Shown piece by piece: positions 18,894 through 27,804 of a stretch of 64,000 bases of DNA. A program made the translations under genes and the position numbers. Each line of letters begins with the position of its first letter. Within the stretch, counting starts at the first letter, position 1. This DNA comes from Pseudomonadota bacterium (GTDB lineage: Bacteria; Pseudomonadota; Gammaproteobacteria; UBA9214): assembly GCA_041395565.1 (NCBI GenBank), contig JAWLAI010000003.1, positions 124,001-188,000 of the forward strand. Direction: 5' to 3'. The notes below the pieces were generated by a model. That model was not told the DNA's origin, searched no databases, and was given only the letters and a program-made list of their open reading frames with translations.

Positions 18894-20969
18894 TCAGGTC
18901 TGCAGGAGCGAGATATCAGCCACCTGCAGGAACAGCTCCGACAGGCTGTGCAGCAGGGCCAGGCGATTGTCCCGCAGTGCGGTATCGTCGCTCATGACCA
19001 TGACCGAGTCGAAGAACCGGTCCACCGGAACCTGCAGGGCAGCGAGCTCGCACAGCGCGCGGGTGTAGTCGCGTGCCGCGAACAGCGGCTTGACCACCGT
19101 GGCCCGTTCCTCGAGCGCGACCGCGAGTGCCTGTTCGGCCGGTTCCTGCAGCAGCTCCGCCCGGTGGGCGTCCGGCACGACGGTCGCGCTCTTGCGCAGG
19201 ATATTGCGGATACGCTTGTTCGCCGCGGCCAGGCTGGCTGCCTCGGGCAGCTGCTGGAAAGCACGTACCGCCTGGATGCGGAAATCGAAATCCAGCGGCC
19301 GTACCGGCTGTCGCGCAAGCACGGCATCGAACACCAGGGTGTCGCAGCCGGAGTCCGTATACCAGCTGCGCAGGCGTTCCATCATGAATGTGAACAACGC
19401 ATCGCATACCGCTGTCGCACCGAGGGCCGCGGGAAAGCCGGCCGCCGCCCGTGCGATCAGGTCCTGCAGATCGAGGTCGAGCCGGCGCTCGATAAGGATG
19501 CGCATCACGCCGAGCGCGGCGCGGCGCAGGCCGAACGGATCCTTGTCGCCGCTGGGCGGCTGGCCGATGGCGAAGATCCCGACCAGGGTGTCGAGCCGTT
19601 CGGCGACGGCAAGGGTCTGGCCGACGGGCGAGGCCGGCAGCCCGTCGCCGGCATGGCGCGGCTGGTACTGTTCGTCCAGCGCCGCCGCGACGGCAGGGTC
19701 CTCGCCGTCGTGCAGCGCGTAATAGCGTCCCATGATGCCCTGCAGTTCCGGGAACTCGAACACCATGCTGCTCACCAGGTCACACTTGCACAACGCCGCG
19801 GCGCGCTGCACCTTGGCGGCGTCGAACCCGAGCGCGGCGGCGATGTGGGTGGCCAGCGTGCCGATGCGCCGCTGCTTGTCACCCAGCGAGCCGAGTTGCT
19901 GCTGAAAGGTCACGCTGTCGAGCTGGACGGCGCGGCTGGACAGCTGCTGCCGGCGGTCCTGGTTCCAGAAGAACGCGGCGTCTTCGAGCCGCGGACGGAT
20001 GACACGCTCGTTGCCGGCCCTGACCTGGTTCGGATCCTTGCTGGCGATGTTGGCCACGGTGACGAAGCCGGGCAGCAGGCTGCCGTCCGCGGCGCTGACC
20101 GGAAAGAACTTCTGGTGATCCTGCATGCTGGATACCAGCGCTTCCGCCGGTACCTCGAGGAAGCGCGGATCGAAGGCGCCGCTGATGGCCACCGGCCATT
20201 CGACCAGGGCGGTGACCTCGTCGAGGAGATCAGGGTCGACGCGGGTCACGCCGCCCAGTGCCGTGCCGGCCTCGGTCACCTGCGTGAGTATGCTGTCGCG
20301 CCGCCGGTCCATGTCGGCCAGCACCCGGCCGCTGCGCTCCAGGGTATCCGCGTACTCGGCCGGCTGCGCGATCGCGATCGGTTCGTTGTGATGGAAACGG
20401 TGTCCACGGGTGTAGCGATCGCCACGGTGGCCCAGCACGGTGGCCGGTACGGGCTCGTCGCCGAGCAGCAGCAACACCCAGTGGACCGGGCGCACGAACT
20501 CGGAATCCGCGCTGCCCCAGCGCATGCGGCGTGCCACCGGGATCGCCCGCAGTGCCTTCTCCAGCAGCGCCTCGAGCAGTTCTGACGTGGGCCGGCCCGC
20601 CTCGGTGGCCTGCCATACCAGCCAGGCGCCCTTGTCGGTTTCCAGGGTTTCCAGATCTGCGACCGCCACCCCGCAGGAGCGCGCGAAGCCCTCGGCCGGT
20701 TTGGTCGGCCTGCCCTCGGCATCGAAGGCGGCCTTCAGCGCGGGGCCACGCCGGGTCACGGCACGATCCGGCTGCCGTACCGGGACGTCGCGGACCAGCA
20801 CGGCGAGCCGGCGCGGCGTGGCATAGGCATGGCTGGTTCCGTGCGGCAGGTGGTATTCGTCCAGCAGGCTGTCGATGGACGCGCGCAGGGCGTCACGCAT
20901 GCCGCGCAGCGACTTCGGCGGCAGTTCCTCGGTACCGAGCTCGAACAGCAGATCACGGGTAGCGGTCAT
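18894..20969 (-). CDS. glyS: Glycyl-tRNA synthetase beta subunit
   Basis: GlyS is the large beta subunit of the bacterial alpha2beta2 glycyl-tRNA synthetase and carries most of the tRNA-binding surface. The 691-residue protein begins MTATRDLLFELGTEELPPK, the standard N-terminus of the family, and contains RRLAVLVRDV and MRWGSADSEFVRPVHW. Its C-terminal anticodon-binding region includes FFDSVMVMSDD. Its start overlaps the glyQ stop by 4 bases (ATGA). Confidence 0.97.
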   Translation of the reverse strand: MTATRDLLFELGTEELPPKSLRGMRDALRASIDSLLDEYHLPHGTSHAYATPRRLAVLVRDVPVRQPDRAVTRRGPALKAAFDAEGRPTKPAEGFARSCGVAVADLETLETDKGAWLVWQATEAGRPTSELLEALLEKALRAIPVARRMRWGSADSEFVRPVHWVLLLLGDEPVPATVLGHRGDRYTRGHRFHHNEPIAIAQPAEYADTLERSGRVLADMDRRRDSILTQVTEAGTALGGVTRVDPDLLDEVTALVEWPVAISGAFDPRFLEVPAEALVSSMQDHQKFFPVSAADGSLLPGFVTVANIASKDPNQVRAGNERVIRPRLEDAAFFWNQDRRQQLSSRAVQLDSVTFQQQLGSLGDKQRRIGTLATHIAAALGFDAAKVQRAAALCKCDLVSSMVFEFPELQGIMGRYYALHDGEDPAVAAALDEQYQPRHAGDGLPASPVGQTLAVAERLDTLVGIFAIGQPPSGDKDPFGLRRAALGVMRILIERRLDLDLQDLIARAAAGFPAALGATAVCDALFTFMMERLRSWYTDSGCDTLVFDAVLARQPVRPLDFDFRIQAVRAFQQLPEAASLAAANKRIRNILRKSATVVPDAHRAELLQEPAEQALAVALEERATVVKPLFAARDYTRALCELAALQVPVDRFFDSVMVMSDDTALRDNRLALLHSLSELFLQVADISLLQT

Positions 20970-21889
20970 GCCCTGGCTCCCGCCAGCGGGAAGCCGAGGG
21001 CCTCGCGCCGCTGGTAGTAGGCCTCCGCGACCTGGCGTGCCAGCGTGCGCACGCGCAGGATGAAGCGCTGGCGCTCGGTGACCGAAATCGCGCCGCGGGC
21101 ATCGAGCAGGTTGAAGGTATGCGAGGCCTTGAGCATTTGCTCGAAGGCCGGCAGCGGCAGCCCGGCCTCGATGAGCCGGTTGCTTTCGTGTTCGCAGACG
21201 TCGAACCACTGCAGCAGCGCCTCGACAGCGGCCTGTTCGAAATTGTAGGCCGACATCTCGACCTCGTTCTGGTGATAGACGTCGCGGTAGGTCACCGGGC
21301 CGTCCGGTCCCTGTGTCCACACCAGGTCGAAGACGCTCTCGACCTCCTGCAGGTACATCGCGATGCGCTCCAGACCGTAGGTGATCTCGCCGGTTACCGG
21401 ACGGCACTCGAGGCCGCCGACCTGCTGGAAATAGGTAAACTGCGTGACCTCCATGCCGTTCAGCCACACCTCCCAGCCCAGTCCCCACGCGCCCAGCGTG
21501 GGCGATTCCCAGTTATCCTCGACGAAGCGCACGTCGTGCACCAGCGTGTCGATACCGAGTTCGCGCAATGATCCCAGGTAGAGCTCCTGGATATCCGGCG
21601 GCGACGGCTTGAGCATCACCTGGAACTGGTAGTAGTGCTGCAGGCGGTTGGGGTTCTCGCCGTAGCGGCCGTCGGTGGGACGCCGCGAGGGCTGCACATA
21701 GGCGGCGCGCCAGGGCTCGGGACCGATCGCACGCAGGAAGGTGGCCGGGTGAAAGGTCCCAGCACCGACCTCCATGTCGTACGGCTGCAGCAGGGCACAG
21801 CCCTGGCCTGCCCAGTAGCGCTGCAGGGCCAGGATCAGGTCCTGGAAGGTCTTCGGAGTATCGGACACGGCTCGTTTCGCGCTGTTCAA
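20966..21889 (-). CDS. glyQ: Glycyl-tRNA synthetase alpha subunit
   Basis: GlyQ is the class II catalytic alpha subunit that activates glycine. The 307-residue protein has the conserved segments TFQDLILALQRYWAGQGC, QPYDMEVGAGTFHPATFLR, YVQPSRRPTDGRYGENPNR and GWEVWLNGMEVTQFTYFQQ. Length matches the family. It heads the glyQ-glyS unit and is divergent from the hypothetical gene at 22015. Confidence 0.97.
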   Translation of the reverse strand: MNSAKRAVSDTPKTFQDLILALQRYWAGQGCALLQPYDMEVGAGTFHPATFLRAIGPEPWRAAYVQPSRRPTDGRYGENPNRLQHYYQFQVMLKPSPPDIQELYLGSLRELGIDTLVHDVRFVEDNWESPTLGAWGLGWEVWLNGMEVTQFTYFQQVGGLECRPVTGEITYGLERIAMYLQEVESVFDLVWTQGPDGPVTYRDVYHQNEVEMSAYNFEQAAVEALLQWFDVCEHESNRLIEAGLPLPAFEQMLKASHTFNLLDARGAISVTERQRFILRVRTLARQVAEAYYQRREALGFPLAGARA

Positions 21890-22014
21890 AGCACGGCAGT
21901 ATAGCCCGAGCCGCCGGGACTTTTCACCAGCGTGCCGGCTGCCGGGGACGCTGGACCGGTGCAGCGCCCGGCAGATTCGCCGCGGGGTCGTGACTTGTCC
22001 GGGGTTTCTGTGTT

Positions 22015-22665
22015 ATGACCGAAGACAGGAATACGGAGAGACTCAAGCCGGTTGCGGTGACGGTCGATCTGATTCCCAGTACAGCGAGGAGCAGGCATAT
22101 GGCGCGGCTGATTCTCGAACCCACTTCCGTGGCGCAGTGGCAGGCACTGGTGCAGGAGGCGCAGAGCGCGTGTGACAGGACGCTCGACGAGACGCTGGAA
22201 AGCTATCTCGTGTTCCTGCTCATGCGTTTCGCAGACCGGCCAGAGTGCACCGCGCGCATCATGGCACGCGACTATCTCGAGTCGCAGCAGCTCGCCGGCA
22301 CGCACCGGATCGACCGGCTGCGCGAGGTCGGGGATCACTGCCTGCTGTTTTCCGGGCTGTTCCCGCAACTGGCAGAACGGCGCCTGGTACGCATCGGCTA
22401 CTTCGTGAACATGGGTCGCAATGCCTACCGGCAGCTGTCCGCCGTACTGGACCGCGGTGTGGCAAGCGTATACGTGCATCTGTCGGATGCCTTCATCGTG
22501 CTGATGGACATACTGCACGCGATGCGTGAGCTCGGCGGCGAACCGCTGCTGACACCGATCCAGGCCATGGAGCTGTGGCGGGAGACCGGCTCGCGCCGCT
22601 GTTACCGGCAGGTCTGCCGCGCCGGTCATGCCGTACCCGCCGACGGCGGCCGCGAAACCCACTGA
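22015..22665 (+). CDS. Hypothetical protein, predicted all-helical
   Basis: I do not recognise this 216-residue protein. It has no signal peptide or membrane helix. The body, from MARLILEPTSVAQWQALVQEA (residue 29 onward) to about residue 200, is predicted to be mostly amphipathic helices (QSACDRTLDETLESYLVFLLMRFADR, DAFIVLMDILHAMRELGG). The pattern suggests a compact helical bundle. The start at 22015 is the longest; the ATG at 22099 would remove a polar leader and is a good alternative. It is divergent from glyQ. No function is proposed. Confidence 0.7.
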   Translation: MTEDRNTERLKPVAVTVDLIPSTARSRHMARLILEPTSVAQWQALVQEAQSACDRTLDETLESYLVFLLMRFADRPECTARIMARDYLESQQLAGTHRIDRLREVGDHCLLFSGLFPQLAERRLVRIGYFVNMGRNAYRQLSAVLDRGVASVYVHLSDAFIVLMDILHAMRELGGEPLLTPIQAMELWRETGSRRCYRQVCRAGHAVPADGGRETH

Positions 22666-22804
22666 ATCACTGTTCTAATTACGACAGCGCGCGGCGCATG
22701 GGTTAGAATCCCTGCGTGCATGGCGCACTGCGCCCATGCCGCCGACCGGCAAATGTGGCGGCGCTTCCCGTAAACCCGACATTGGTCCAGCTGTGCAAGT
22801 CAAT

Positions 22805-23848
22805 ATGAGCGATCCGCGCAAGGCCGTGGCACTGATCTCCGGCGGGCTCGACTCGATGCTTGCCGCGCGGGTCGTCATGGACCAGGGCGTACACGTGGAA
22901 GGCATCAATTTCTTCACCGGCTTCTGTGTCGAGGGACATACCCACGCCATCCGCCGGCAGCACGGCGCGCGTCCCAAACGCAACAACGCGCTGTGGACGG
23001 CGGAACAGCTCGGCATCAAGCTGCACATCCTCGACATCATCGAGGAATACAAGGATATCGTGCTCAATCCCAGGCACGGTTACGGCGCCAACCTGAATCC
23101 CTGCCTGGACTGCAAGATCTTCATGGTGCACAAGGCACACGAGTGGATGCAGCGCCACGGCTTCGATTTCATCATCACCGGAGAGGTCATCGGCCAGCGC
23201 CCCATGTCGCAGCGCAAGGACACGCTGCCGGTGGTGGCGCGTGATTCGGGTGCGCAGGACCGGCTGGTACGGCCGCTGTGTGCGAAAAACCTGCCGCCCA
23301 CGCTGCCGGAACGGGAGGGTTGGCTGGACCGCGAACGTCTGCACGGATTCAGCGGGCGCTCGCGCAAACCGCAGATCGCGCTGGCTGCCCGTTACGGTAT
23401 CGAGGATTTCGCCCAGCCGGCCGGCGGCTGCTGCTTCCTGACCGACCGGCAGTACGCCGTCAAGCTCGAGGATCTGTGGCAGACCCGCGGTCGGCGTGAC
23501 TACGAACTCGACGACATCATGCTGCTCAAGGTCGGCAGGCACCTGCGGCCGAAGCCGCACTTCAAGCTCATCGTCGGACGCGAGGAAGGCGAGAACCGCT
23601 TTCTCGAAGGCTACCGCAAGCGCTTCGTGCATATGTTTCCGCGCAGCCATGTCGGACCGTTGGTGCTGATCGACGGCGCCGTTGATGCGGATGACATCGA
23701 ACTGGCCGCACGGCTCACCGCCCGCTTCAGCAAGGGACGCGGTGCGGAGCACGTCACCGTCGAGGTCAACGACGGCAGTGGTGAGGTACGTGTCCTCGAT
23801 GTCGTGCCGCTGCCGGCCGAGCAGATCCCGCAGGACTGGTACCTGTGA
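22805..23848 (+). CDS. PP-loop ATPase related to tRNA thiolation enzymes (ThiI/MnmA-like)
   Basis: This 347-residue protein belongs to the adenine-nucleotide alpha-hydrolase (PP-loop) superfamily, with the ATP-pyrophosphatase motif SGGLDS at residues 12-17. Conserved cysteines occur in NPCLDCKIFM (Cys100 and Cys103) and in PAGGCCFLTD (Cys209/210). The GEVIGQRPMSQRK block is typical of a bacterial family often annotated as tRNA 2-thiouridylase or ThiI-like. The C-terminal third resembles an NFACT-R_2-type RNA-binding domain. A sulfur-transfer role on RNA is inferred, supported by the overlapping tusA gene. It is not a standard MnmA. The ATG at 22805 starts just before the PP-loop strand; in-frame upstream sequence is not family-like. 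Confidence 0.75.
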   Translation: MSDPRKAVALISGGLDSMLAARVVMDQGVHVEGINFFTGFCVEGHTHAIRRQHGARPKRNNALWTAEQLGIKLHILDIIEEYKDIVLNPRHGYGANLNPCLDCKIFMVHKAHEWMQRHGFDFIITGEVIGQRPMSQRKDTLPVVARDSGAQDRLVRPLCAKNLPPTLPEREGWLDRERLHGFSGRSRKPQIALAARYGIEDFAQPAGGCCFLTDRQYAVKLEDLWQTRGRRDYELDDIMLLKVGRHLRPKPHFKLIVGREEGENRFLEGYRKRFVHMFPRSHVGPLVLIDGAVDADDIELAARLTARFSKGRGAEHVTVEVNDGSGEVRVLDVVPLPAEQIPQDWYL

Positions 23849-24087
23849 GCAAACGCCTGGTCGACGCCCGCAACCTGCTGTGTCCACTGCCGGTGATTCG
23901 AACCCAGGATGCCGTGGCGGGATGCGCGCCCGGCGATGAACTGCAGATACGCTGTACCGATCCCGGCGTGGTGCACGACATTCCGGCCTGGTGTCGCGTG
24001 CACGGACACAGCGTGCGCGGCATCGTGCACGAGGAGCGCGAGATCGTCATCGATATCACGGTAGGCGGCTCCGCCGGCACGCCATGA
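23845..24087 (+). CDS. tusA: TusA-like sulfur carrier protein
   Basis: TusA-family proteins carry sulfur as a cysteine persulfide from desulfurases or sulfur oxidation enzymes to acceptors, including tRNA thiolases. The 80-residue protein shows the signature LCPLPVIRT with catalytic Cys13 in the CPxP motif. The start is a GTG that overlaps the upstream stop by four bases (GTGA), and its own stop overlaps the next ATG, so the three genes are translationally coupled. Whether it serves tRNA 2-thiouridine synthesis or dissimilatory sulfur transfer cannot be told from sequence. Confidence 0.88.
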   Translation: MSKRLVDARNLLCPLPVIRTQDAVAGCAPGDELQIRCTDPGVVHDIPAWCRVHGHSVRGIVHEEREIVIDITVGGSAGTP

Positions 24088-25262
24088 GCCATACGCATCT
24101 GCCGGACCCGCGCCACGCGCGCTACCAGGAGATCCGCAAGGTCACGCTGATCGGATCGGTCGTCGATCTGGTGCTTGGCATCGTCAAGATCGCGATCGGG
24201 CTGGTCGCGGGTTCGCAGGCGCTGATCGCGGACGGGGTGCACTCCTTGTCTGATCTGGCCACCGATTTCCTGGTCATCTTCGCCGCCAAGCACGCCCACC
24301 GCGCAGCCGATGAAGAACACCCCTACGGGCATGGGCGCATCGAGACCCTTGCCACGGTGCTGCTCGGGGTCGCGCTGGCATTGGTGGCGATCGGCATCAG
24401 CATTGATGCCTTTCGGCGGATGCTGAGCGCGGAGGCAATGCTGCATCACGGTACCTGGGCGCTGGCAGCGGCACTGCTTTCGGTCGCGGCGAAGGAATAC
24501 ATCTACCACTACACGGTCGGGGTGGCGCGGCGGCTGCGCTCGAACATGCTGCATGCCAATGCCTGGCACAGCCGCAGCGATGCCATTTCGTCGATCATCG
24601 TGCTGATCGGCGTGGGGGGCAGCATGGCCGGCTTCACGTACCTCGACGAGGTGGCCGCGATCGCGGTCGCGCTGATGATAGCCAAGATCGGGTGGGATCT
24701 GCTGTGGACCAGCCTGCAGCAGCTGATCGACAAGGCGCTCGAGCCGGAGTTGGTCGAGGACATCCGCCAGCGCATCCTGGACGTGAACGGCGTGCGTGAC
24801 TGCCACATGTTGCGCACACGGACCAGCGGCAGCGATTCGCTGGTAGACGTGCATATCCAGGTAGATCCCACGCTGAGCGTATCCGAGGGGCACCAGATCG
24901 GCGAACGGGTGCGCCAGCAGCTGATCAGCGAGATCGAACACGTGGCCGACGTCACGGTGCACATCGATCCGGAAAACGACGAGCTGGCATCGCCCTGCGA
25001 CCAGCTGCCGCTGCGCGACGTGATCATGCGGCGGCTCGAGCGGCAATGGCAGGGGCTGGAGCCGACGCGCTGGCTGGAGCGGGTCGTCCTGCATTATCTC
25101 GACGGCAGGGTGAATGTGGACGTGTTCGTGCGCCGGCAGGGCCTGAGTCCTGCGGCGCAGGCCACGCTGGCGGCGGCGATTCGCACGCAGGCAGTCGCTG
25201 CCGAGGACGTCGGTGAGGTCGTGATCTATTTTGGCGAAAATGCGCATAAAAATGGTGCATAA
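24084..25262 (+). CDS. Cation diffusion facilitator (CDF) family transporter with extra C-terminal domain
   Basis: CDF proteins export divalent metals (Zn2+, Fe2+, Mn2+) in exchange for protons. The 392-residue protein has the six-helix membrane part with metal-site motifs in TM2 (ADGVHSLSDLATD) and TM5 (NAWHSRSDAISS), and a cytoplasmic dimer domain (VNGVRDCHMLRTRTSG ... ADVTVHIDPEN). It then continues for about 85 residues (LPLRDVIMRRLERQW ... VVIYFGENA) beyond the usual end, with a second ferredoxin-like pattern. The ATG at 24084 overlaps the tusA stop. Metal specificity is unknown. Its last codons overlap a weak NtrC-like site belonging to the glnA control region. Confidence 0.88.
   Translation: MSHTHLPDPRHARYQEIRKVTLIGSVVDLVLGIVKIAIGLVAGSQALIADGVHSLSDLATDFLVIFAAKHAHRAADEEHPYGHGRIETLATVLLGVALALVAIGISIDAFRRMLSAEAMLHHGTWALAAALLSVAAKEYIYHYTVGVARRLRSNMLHANAWHSRSDAISSIIVLIGVGGSMAGFTYLDEVAAIAVALMIAKIGWDLLWTSLQQLIDKALEPELVEDIRQRILDVNGVRDCHMLRTRTSGSDSLVDVHIQVDPTLSVSEGHQIGERVRQQLISEIEHVADVTVHIDPENDELASPCDQLPLRDVIMRRLERQWQGLEPTRWLERVVLHYLDGRVNVDVFVRRQGLSPAAQATLAAAIRTQAVAAEDVGEVVIYFGENAHKNGA
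25243..25259. promoter_or_regulatory. Weak second NtrC site upstream of glnA
   Basis: CGCATAAAAATGGTGCA departs from the NtrC consensus TGCACY-N5-GGTGCA at two positions. It overlaps the end of the transporter gene and lies 31 bases before the strong site, a spacing of three helical turns. Confidence 0.5.
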
Positions 25263-25273
25263 GCGGTAGATGT

Positions 25274-25290
25274 TGCACTAAAATGGTGCA
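25274..25290. promoter_or_regulatory. NtrC-binding site upstream of glnA
   Basis: TGCACTAAAATGGTGCA is a perfect match to the NtrC consensus TGCACY-N5-GGTGCA. It lies about 80 bases upstream of the candidate sigma-54 promoter and 176 bases before the glnA start, the usual enhancer position. Confidence 0.9.
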
Positions 25291-25353
25291 CTCACGATCG
25301 GCGTAATGCTGCTAACCCGGTGAAGTATTTACGTATGCGGGTAAAATGACCCG

Positions 25354-25368
25354 TGGCATAATTCCCGC
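25354..25368 (+). promoter_or_regulatory. Candidate sigma-54 promoter of glnA
   Basis: TGGCATAATTCCCGC keeps the invariant GG at -24 and GC at -12 with correct spacing, though the usual TT before the -12 GC is CC. With a perfect NtrC enhancer upstream, a nitrogen-regulated sigma-54 promoter is likely. Confidence 0.6.
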
Positions 25369-25465
25369 CACCTGTAAGCACAAGAATCGCGATATTTCCA
25401 GGCTACCGTGCCCGCGGGCATGGTGGGTGAGTTCTTATCCAGCGCAGTTATCCGGAGGGGTAGTA

Positions 25466-26875
25466 ATGTCTGCAACGAAAGTTTTGAAAACCATCAAGGA
25501 CAACAAGGTCAAGTACGTCGACCTGCGATTCACCGACACCATCGGCAAGGAGCAGCACGTGACGCTGCCGGCCGGCACTATCGCGGACGACTTTTTCAAG
25601 AGCGGCAAGATGTTCGACGGTTCCAGTATCCAGGGCTGGAAGGGCATCAACGAATCCGACATGGTACTGATGCCGGATACCACCACCGCCGTCATGGATC
25701 TGTTCAGCGACGAGCCCACCCTCATCCTGCGCTGCGACATTCTTGAGCCCAATACCATGCAGGGCTATGACCGTGACCCGCGTTCCATCGCGCGCCGCGC
25801 CGAGGAATATCTCAAGTCAACCAAGGTGGCTGACACGGCGTACTTCGGGCCGGAGCCGGAGTTCTTCATTCTCGACGACGTGCGCTGGGGTTCCGACATG
25901 AGCGGTTCCTTCTGCAAGATCGATTCCGAGGAAGCTTCCTGGAACACCGAGCGCGTCTACGAGGATGGCAACATCGGTCACCGCCCCACCGTCAAGGGCG
26001 GCTATTTCCCGGTACCTCCGGTCGACTCGCTGCATGACATCCGCGGTGCGATGTGTCTGGCACTGGAGGAGATGGGCGTCCCGGTGGAAGTGCATCATCA
26101 CGAGGTCGCCACCGCCGGCCAGTGCGAGATCGGTACCCGCTTCGATACGCTGGTCCGCCGCGCCGACATGAACCAGATCCTGAAATACGTGGTCCATAAC
26201 GTCGCCCACGGCTACGGCAAGACCGCCACGTTCATGCCCAAGCCCATCGTAGGCGACAACGGCAGCGGCATGCACGTGCACCAGTCGCTGGCCAAGGCCG
26301 GCAAGAACCTGTTCACCGGCAACAAGTACGGCGGTCTGTCCCAGCAGGCGCTGTACTACATCGGCGGCATCTTCAAGCACGCCCGCGCGATCAACGCCTT
26401 CACCAACCCGGGTACCAACAGCTACAAGCGCCTGGTACCGGGCTTCGAGGCGCCGGTCATGCTGGCCTATTCGGCGCGCAACCGTTCCGCGTCGATCCGC
26501 ATTCCGTTCGATTCCAACCCGAAGGCGCGCCGCATCGAGGTGCGCTTCCCGGATCCGACCTGCAATCCGTACCTCGGTTTCTCGGCCATGATGCTGGCCG
26601 GCCTGGACGGCATCCTGAACAAGATCGATCCGGGCGAGGCGATGGACAAGGACCTCTACGATCTGCCGCGCGAGGAAGCGAAGAAGATACCGCAGGTCTG
26701 CCATGCACTGGACCAGGCCCTGGACTCCCTGGACAAGGATCGCAAGTTCCTCACCGCCGGCGGCGTGTTCAGCGACGATATGATCGATGCCTACATCGAA
26801 CTCAAGATGAAGGATGTCACGCGCCTGCGCATGACCACCCATCCGGTCGAGTTCGACATGTACTACAGCCTCTGA
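25466..26875 (+). CDS. glnA: Glutamine synthetase, type I
   Basis: GlnA makes glutamine from glutamate, ammonia and ATP and is the main ammonia-assimilating enzyme. The 469-residue protein has the N-terminal beta-grasp signature (FDGSSIQGWK), metal- and substrate-binding motifs (GPEPEFFI, HHHEVATAGQCEIG, NGSGMHVHQS) and the adenylylation site KDLYDLPREE with Tyr398, so it is the GSI-beta form controlled by GlnE. A strong GGAGGGG ribosome-binding site fixes the ATG at 25466. It is followed by a terminator and then the DUF4124 gene and ntrBC. Control by NtrC is indicated by the sites upstream. Confidence 0.98.
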   Translation: MSATKVLKTIKDNKVKYVDLRFTDTIGKEQHVTLPAGTIADDFFKSGKMFDGSSIQGWKGINESDMVLMPDTTTAVMDLFSDEPTLILRCDILEPNTMQGYDRDPRSIARRAEEYLKSTKVADTAYFGPEPEFFILDDVRWGSDMSGSFCKIDSEEASWNTERVYEDGNIGHRPTVKGGYFPVPPVDSLHDIRGAMCLALEEMGVPVEVHHHEVATAGQCEIGTRFDTLVRRADMNQILKYVVHNVAHGYGKTATFMPKPIVGDNGSGMHVHQSLAKAGKNLFTGNKYGGLSQQALYYIGGIFKHARAINAFTNPGTNSYKRLVPGFEAPVMLAYSARNRSASIRIPFDSNPKARRIEVRFPDPTCNPYLGFSAMMLAGLDGILNKIDPGEAMDKDLYDLPREEAKKIPQVCHALDQALDSLDKDRKFLTAGGVFSDDMIDAYIELKMKDVTRLRMTTHPVEFDMYYSL

Positions 26876-26897
26876 GCTGCGCACCAAACGTGCTTCG

Positions 26898-26925
26898 AAA
26901 AGCGCCCTGCGGGGCGCTTTTTTTT
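26898..26925 (+). terminator. Rho-independent terminator of glnA
   Basis: A perfect 10-bp stem (AAAAGCGCCC / GGGCGCTTTT) with a TGCG loop runs into a string of eight T residues, starting 22 bases after the glnA stop. Confidence 0.93.
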
Positions 26926-27063
26926 GCCCGGCCGGCGGCAGGGCGGCGAGCGCAGCCTGCAACTGGCGGAACTGGCCGGCAATTCCGGCACGCATGACTT
27001 GACCGCCCGGCGAAAAAGCCCGATAAAAGAACAGTGAAGCAATCCGGTTGCAAGGCGGTGGTC

Positions 27064-27756
27064 ATGAAATACTCTCTATTACTGCTGGCGCTGCTGGCGG
27101 TTTCCGCCCAGGCAGAGGTCTACAAGTCCGTCAATGCCGAAGGCCAGGTAATCTACAGTGATGTGCCCTCGACGGGCGCCGAACGGGTGCAGATGCCGGC
27201 ACTGCCGACCTATACGCCGGCACCGGTGCCGGCTGCGCCCGGCATGTCGCCGGCCGCGCCCCCCGCGGCCGCGGCCGTCTACAGCGCCCTGCGCATGACT
27301 CAACCGGAGCATGACGAAACTATACGCAGCAACGCCGGCATCGTGAATATCAGCGTCAGCCTGGAACCGGCGCTGCAGATCGAGGCCGGGCACCGTGTGC
27401 AGTTTTACCTGGACGGCAAGCCGCAGGGCAAACCGGTTGCGCGCCTGTCCACCAGCTTCAGGAACGTCGACCGTGGCAGCCATGCCATCTCGGCCGCCGT
27501 CCTCGACGACAGCGGGGCGGAGCTCGTCACGTCCACACCGGTTACGGTGCATCTGCTGCGTGCCTCCATCCAGCAGCCGAACAATCCCCTCAATCCCGAC
27601 CGCAAGGAAGACACGGGCAACAACAACAGCAATGGCGGTAACAGCGCCAGTAACGCTGCCGGGGCGGGCAGCGGCTCCGCTGGCGGCAGTGCCTCCGGTA
27701 GCGGCAGCACCGGCGGCGGCAGTACCGGTACGGTCTCCCATTCCAAGGGCTTGTGA
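27064..27756 (+). CDS. DUF4124-containing exported protein
   Basis: This 230-residue protein has a signal peptide (MKYSLLLLALLAVSAQA) and then the DUF4124 motif EVYKSVNAEGQVIYSDVPS, a short beta domain found in many gammaproteobacterial periplasmic proteins. The middle resembles an immunoglobulin-like fold (residues about 85-175). The last 45 residues are low-complexity Asn/Gly/Ser/Ala repeats. Function is unknown. A gene of this type commonly sits between glnA and ntrB in Chromatiales-like genomes. The ATG at 27064 is chosen because the signal peptide begins there. Confidence 0.82.
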   Translation: MKYSLLLLALLAVSAQAEVYKSVNAEGQVIYSDVPSTGAERVQMPALPTYTPAPVPAAPGMSPAAPPAAAAVYSALRMTQPEHDETIRSNAGIVNISVSLEPALQIEAGHRVQFYLDGKPQGKPVARLSTSFRNVDRGSHAISAAVLDDSGAELVTSTPVTVHLLRASIQQPNNPLNPDRKEDTGNNNSNGGNSASNAAGAGSGSAGGSASGSGSTGGGSTGTVSHSKGL

Positions 27757-27804
27757 CCCGGCCGGCCGCCCGGCCGTCCCACCCTGACACCCCCGCTGGT
27801 CATG

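Noticed and set aside
18765..20585. Open frame of 606 codons opposite glyS
   Set aside because: Shadow of glyS, with no recognisable motif.
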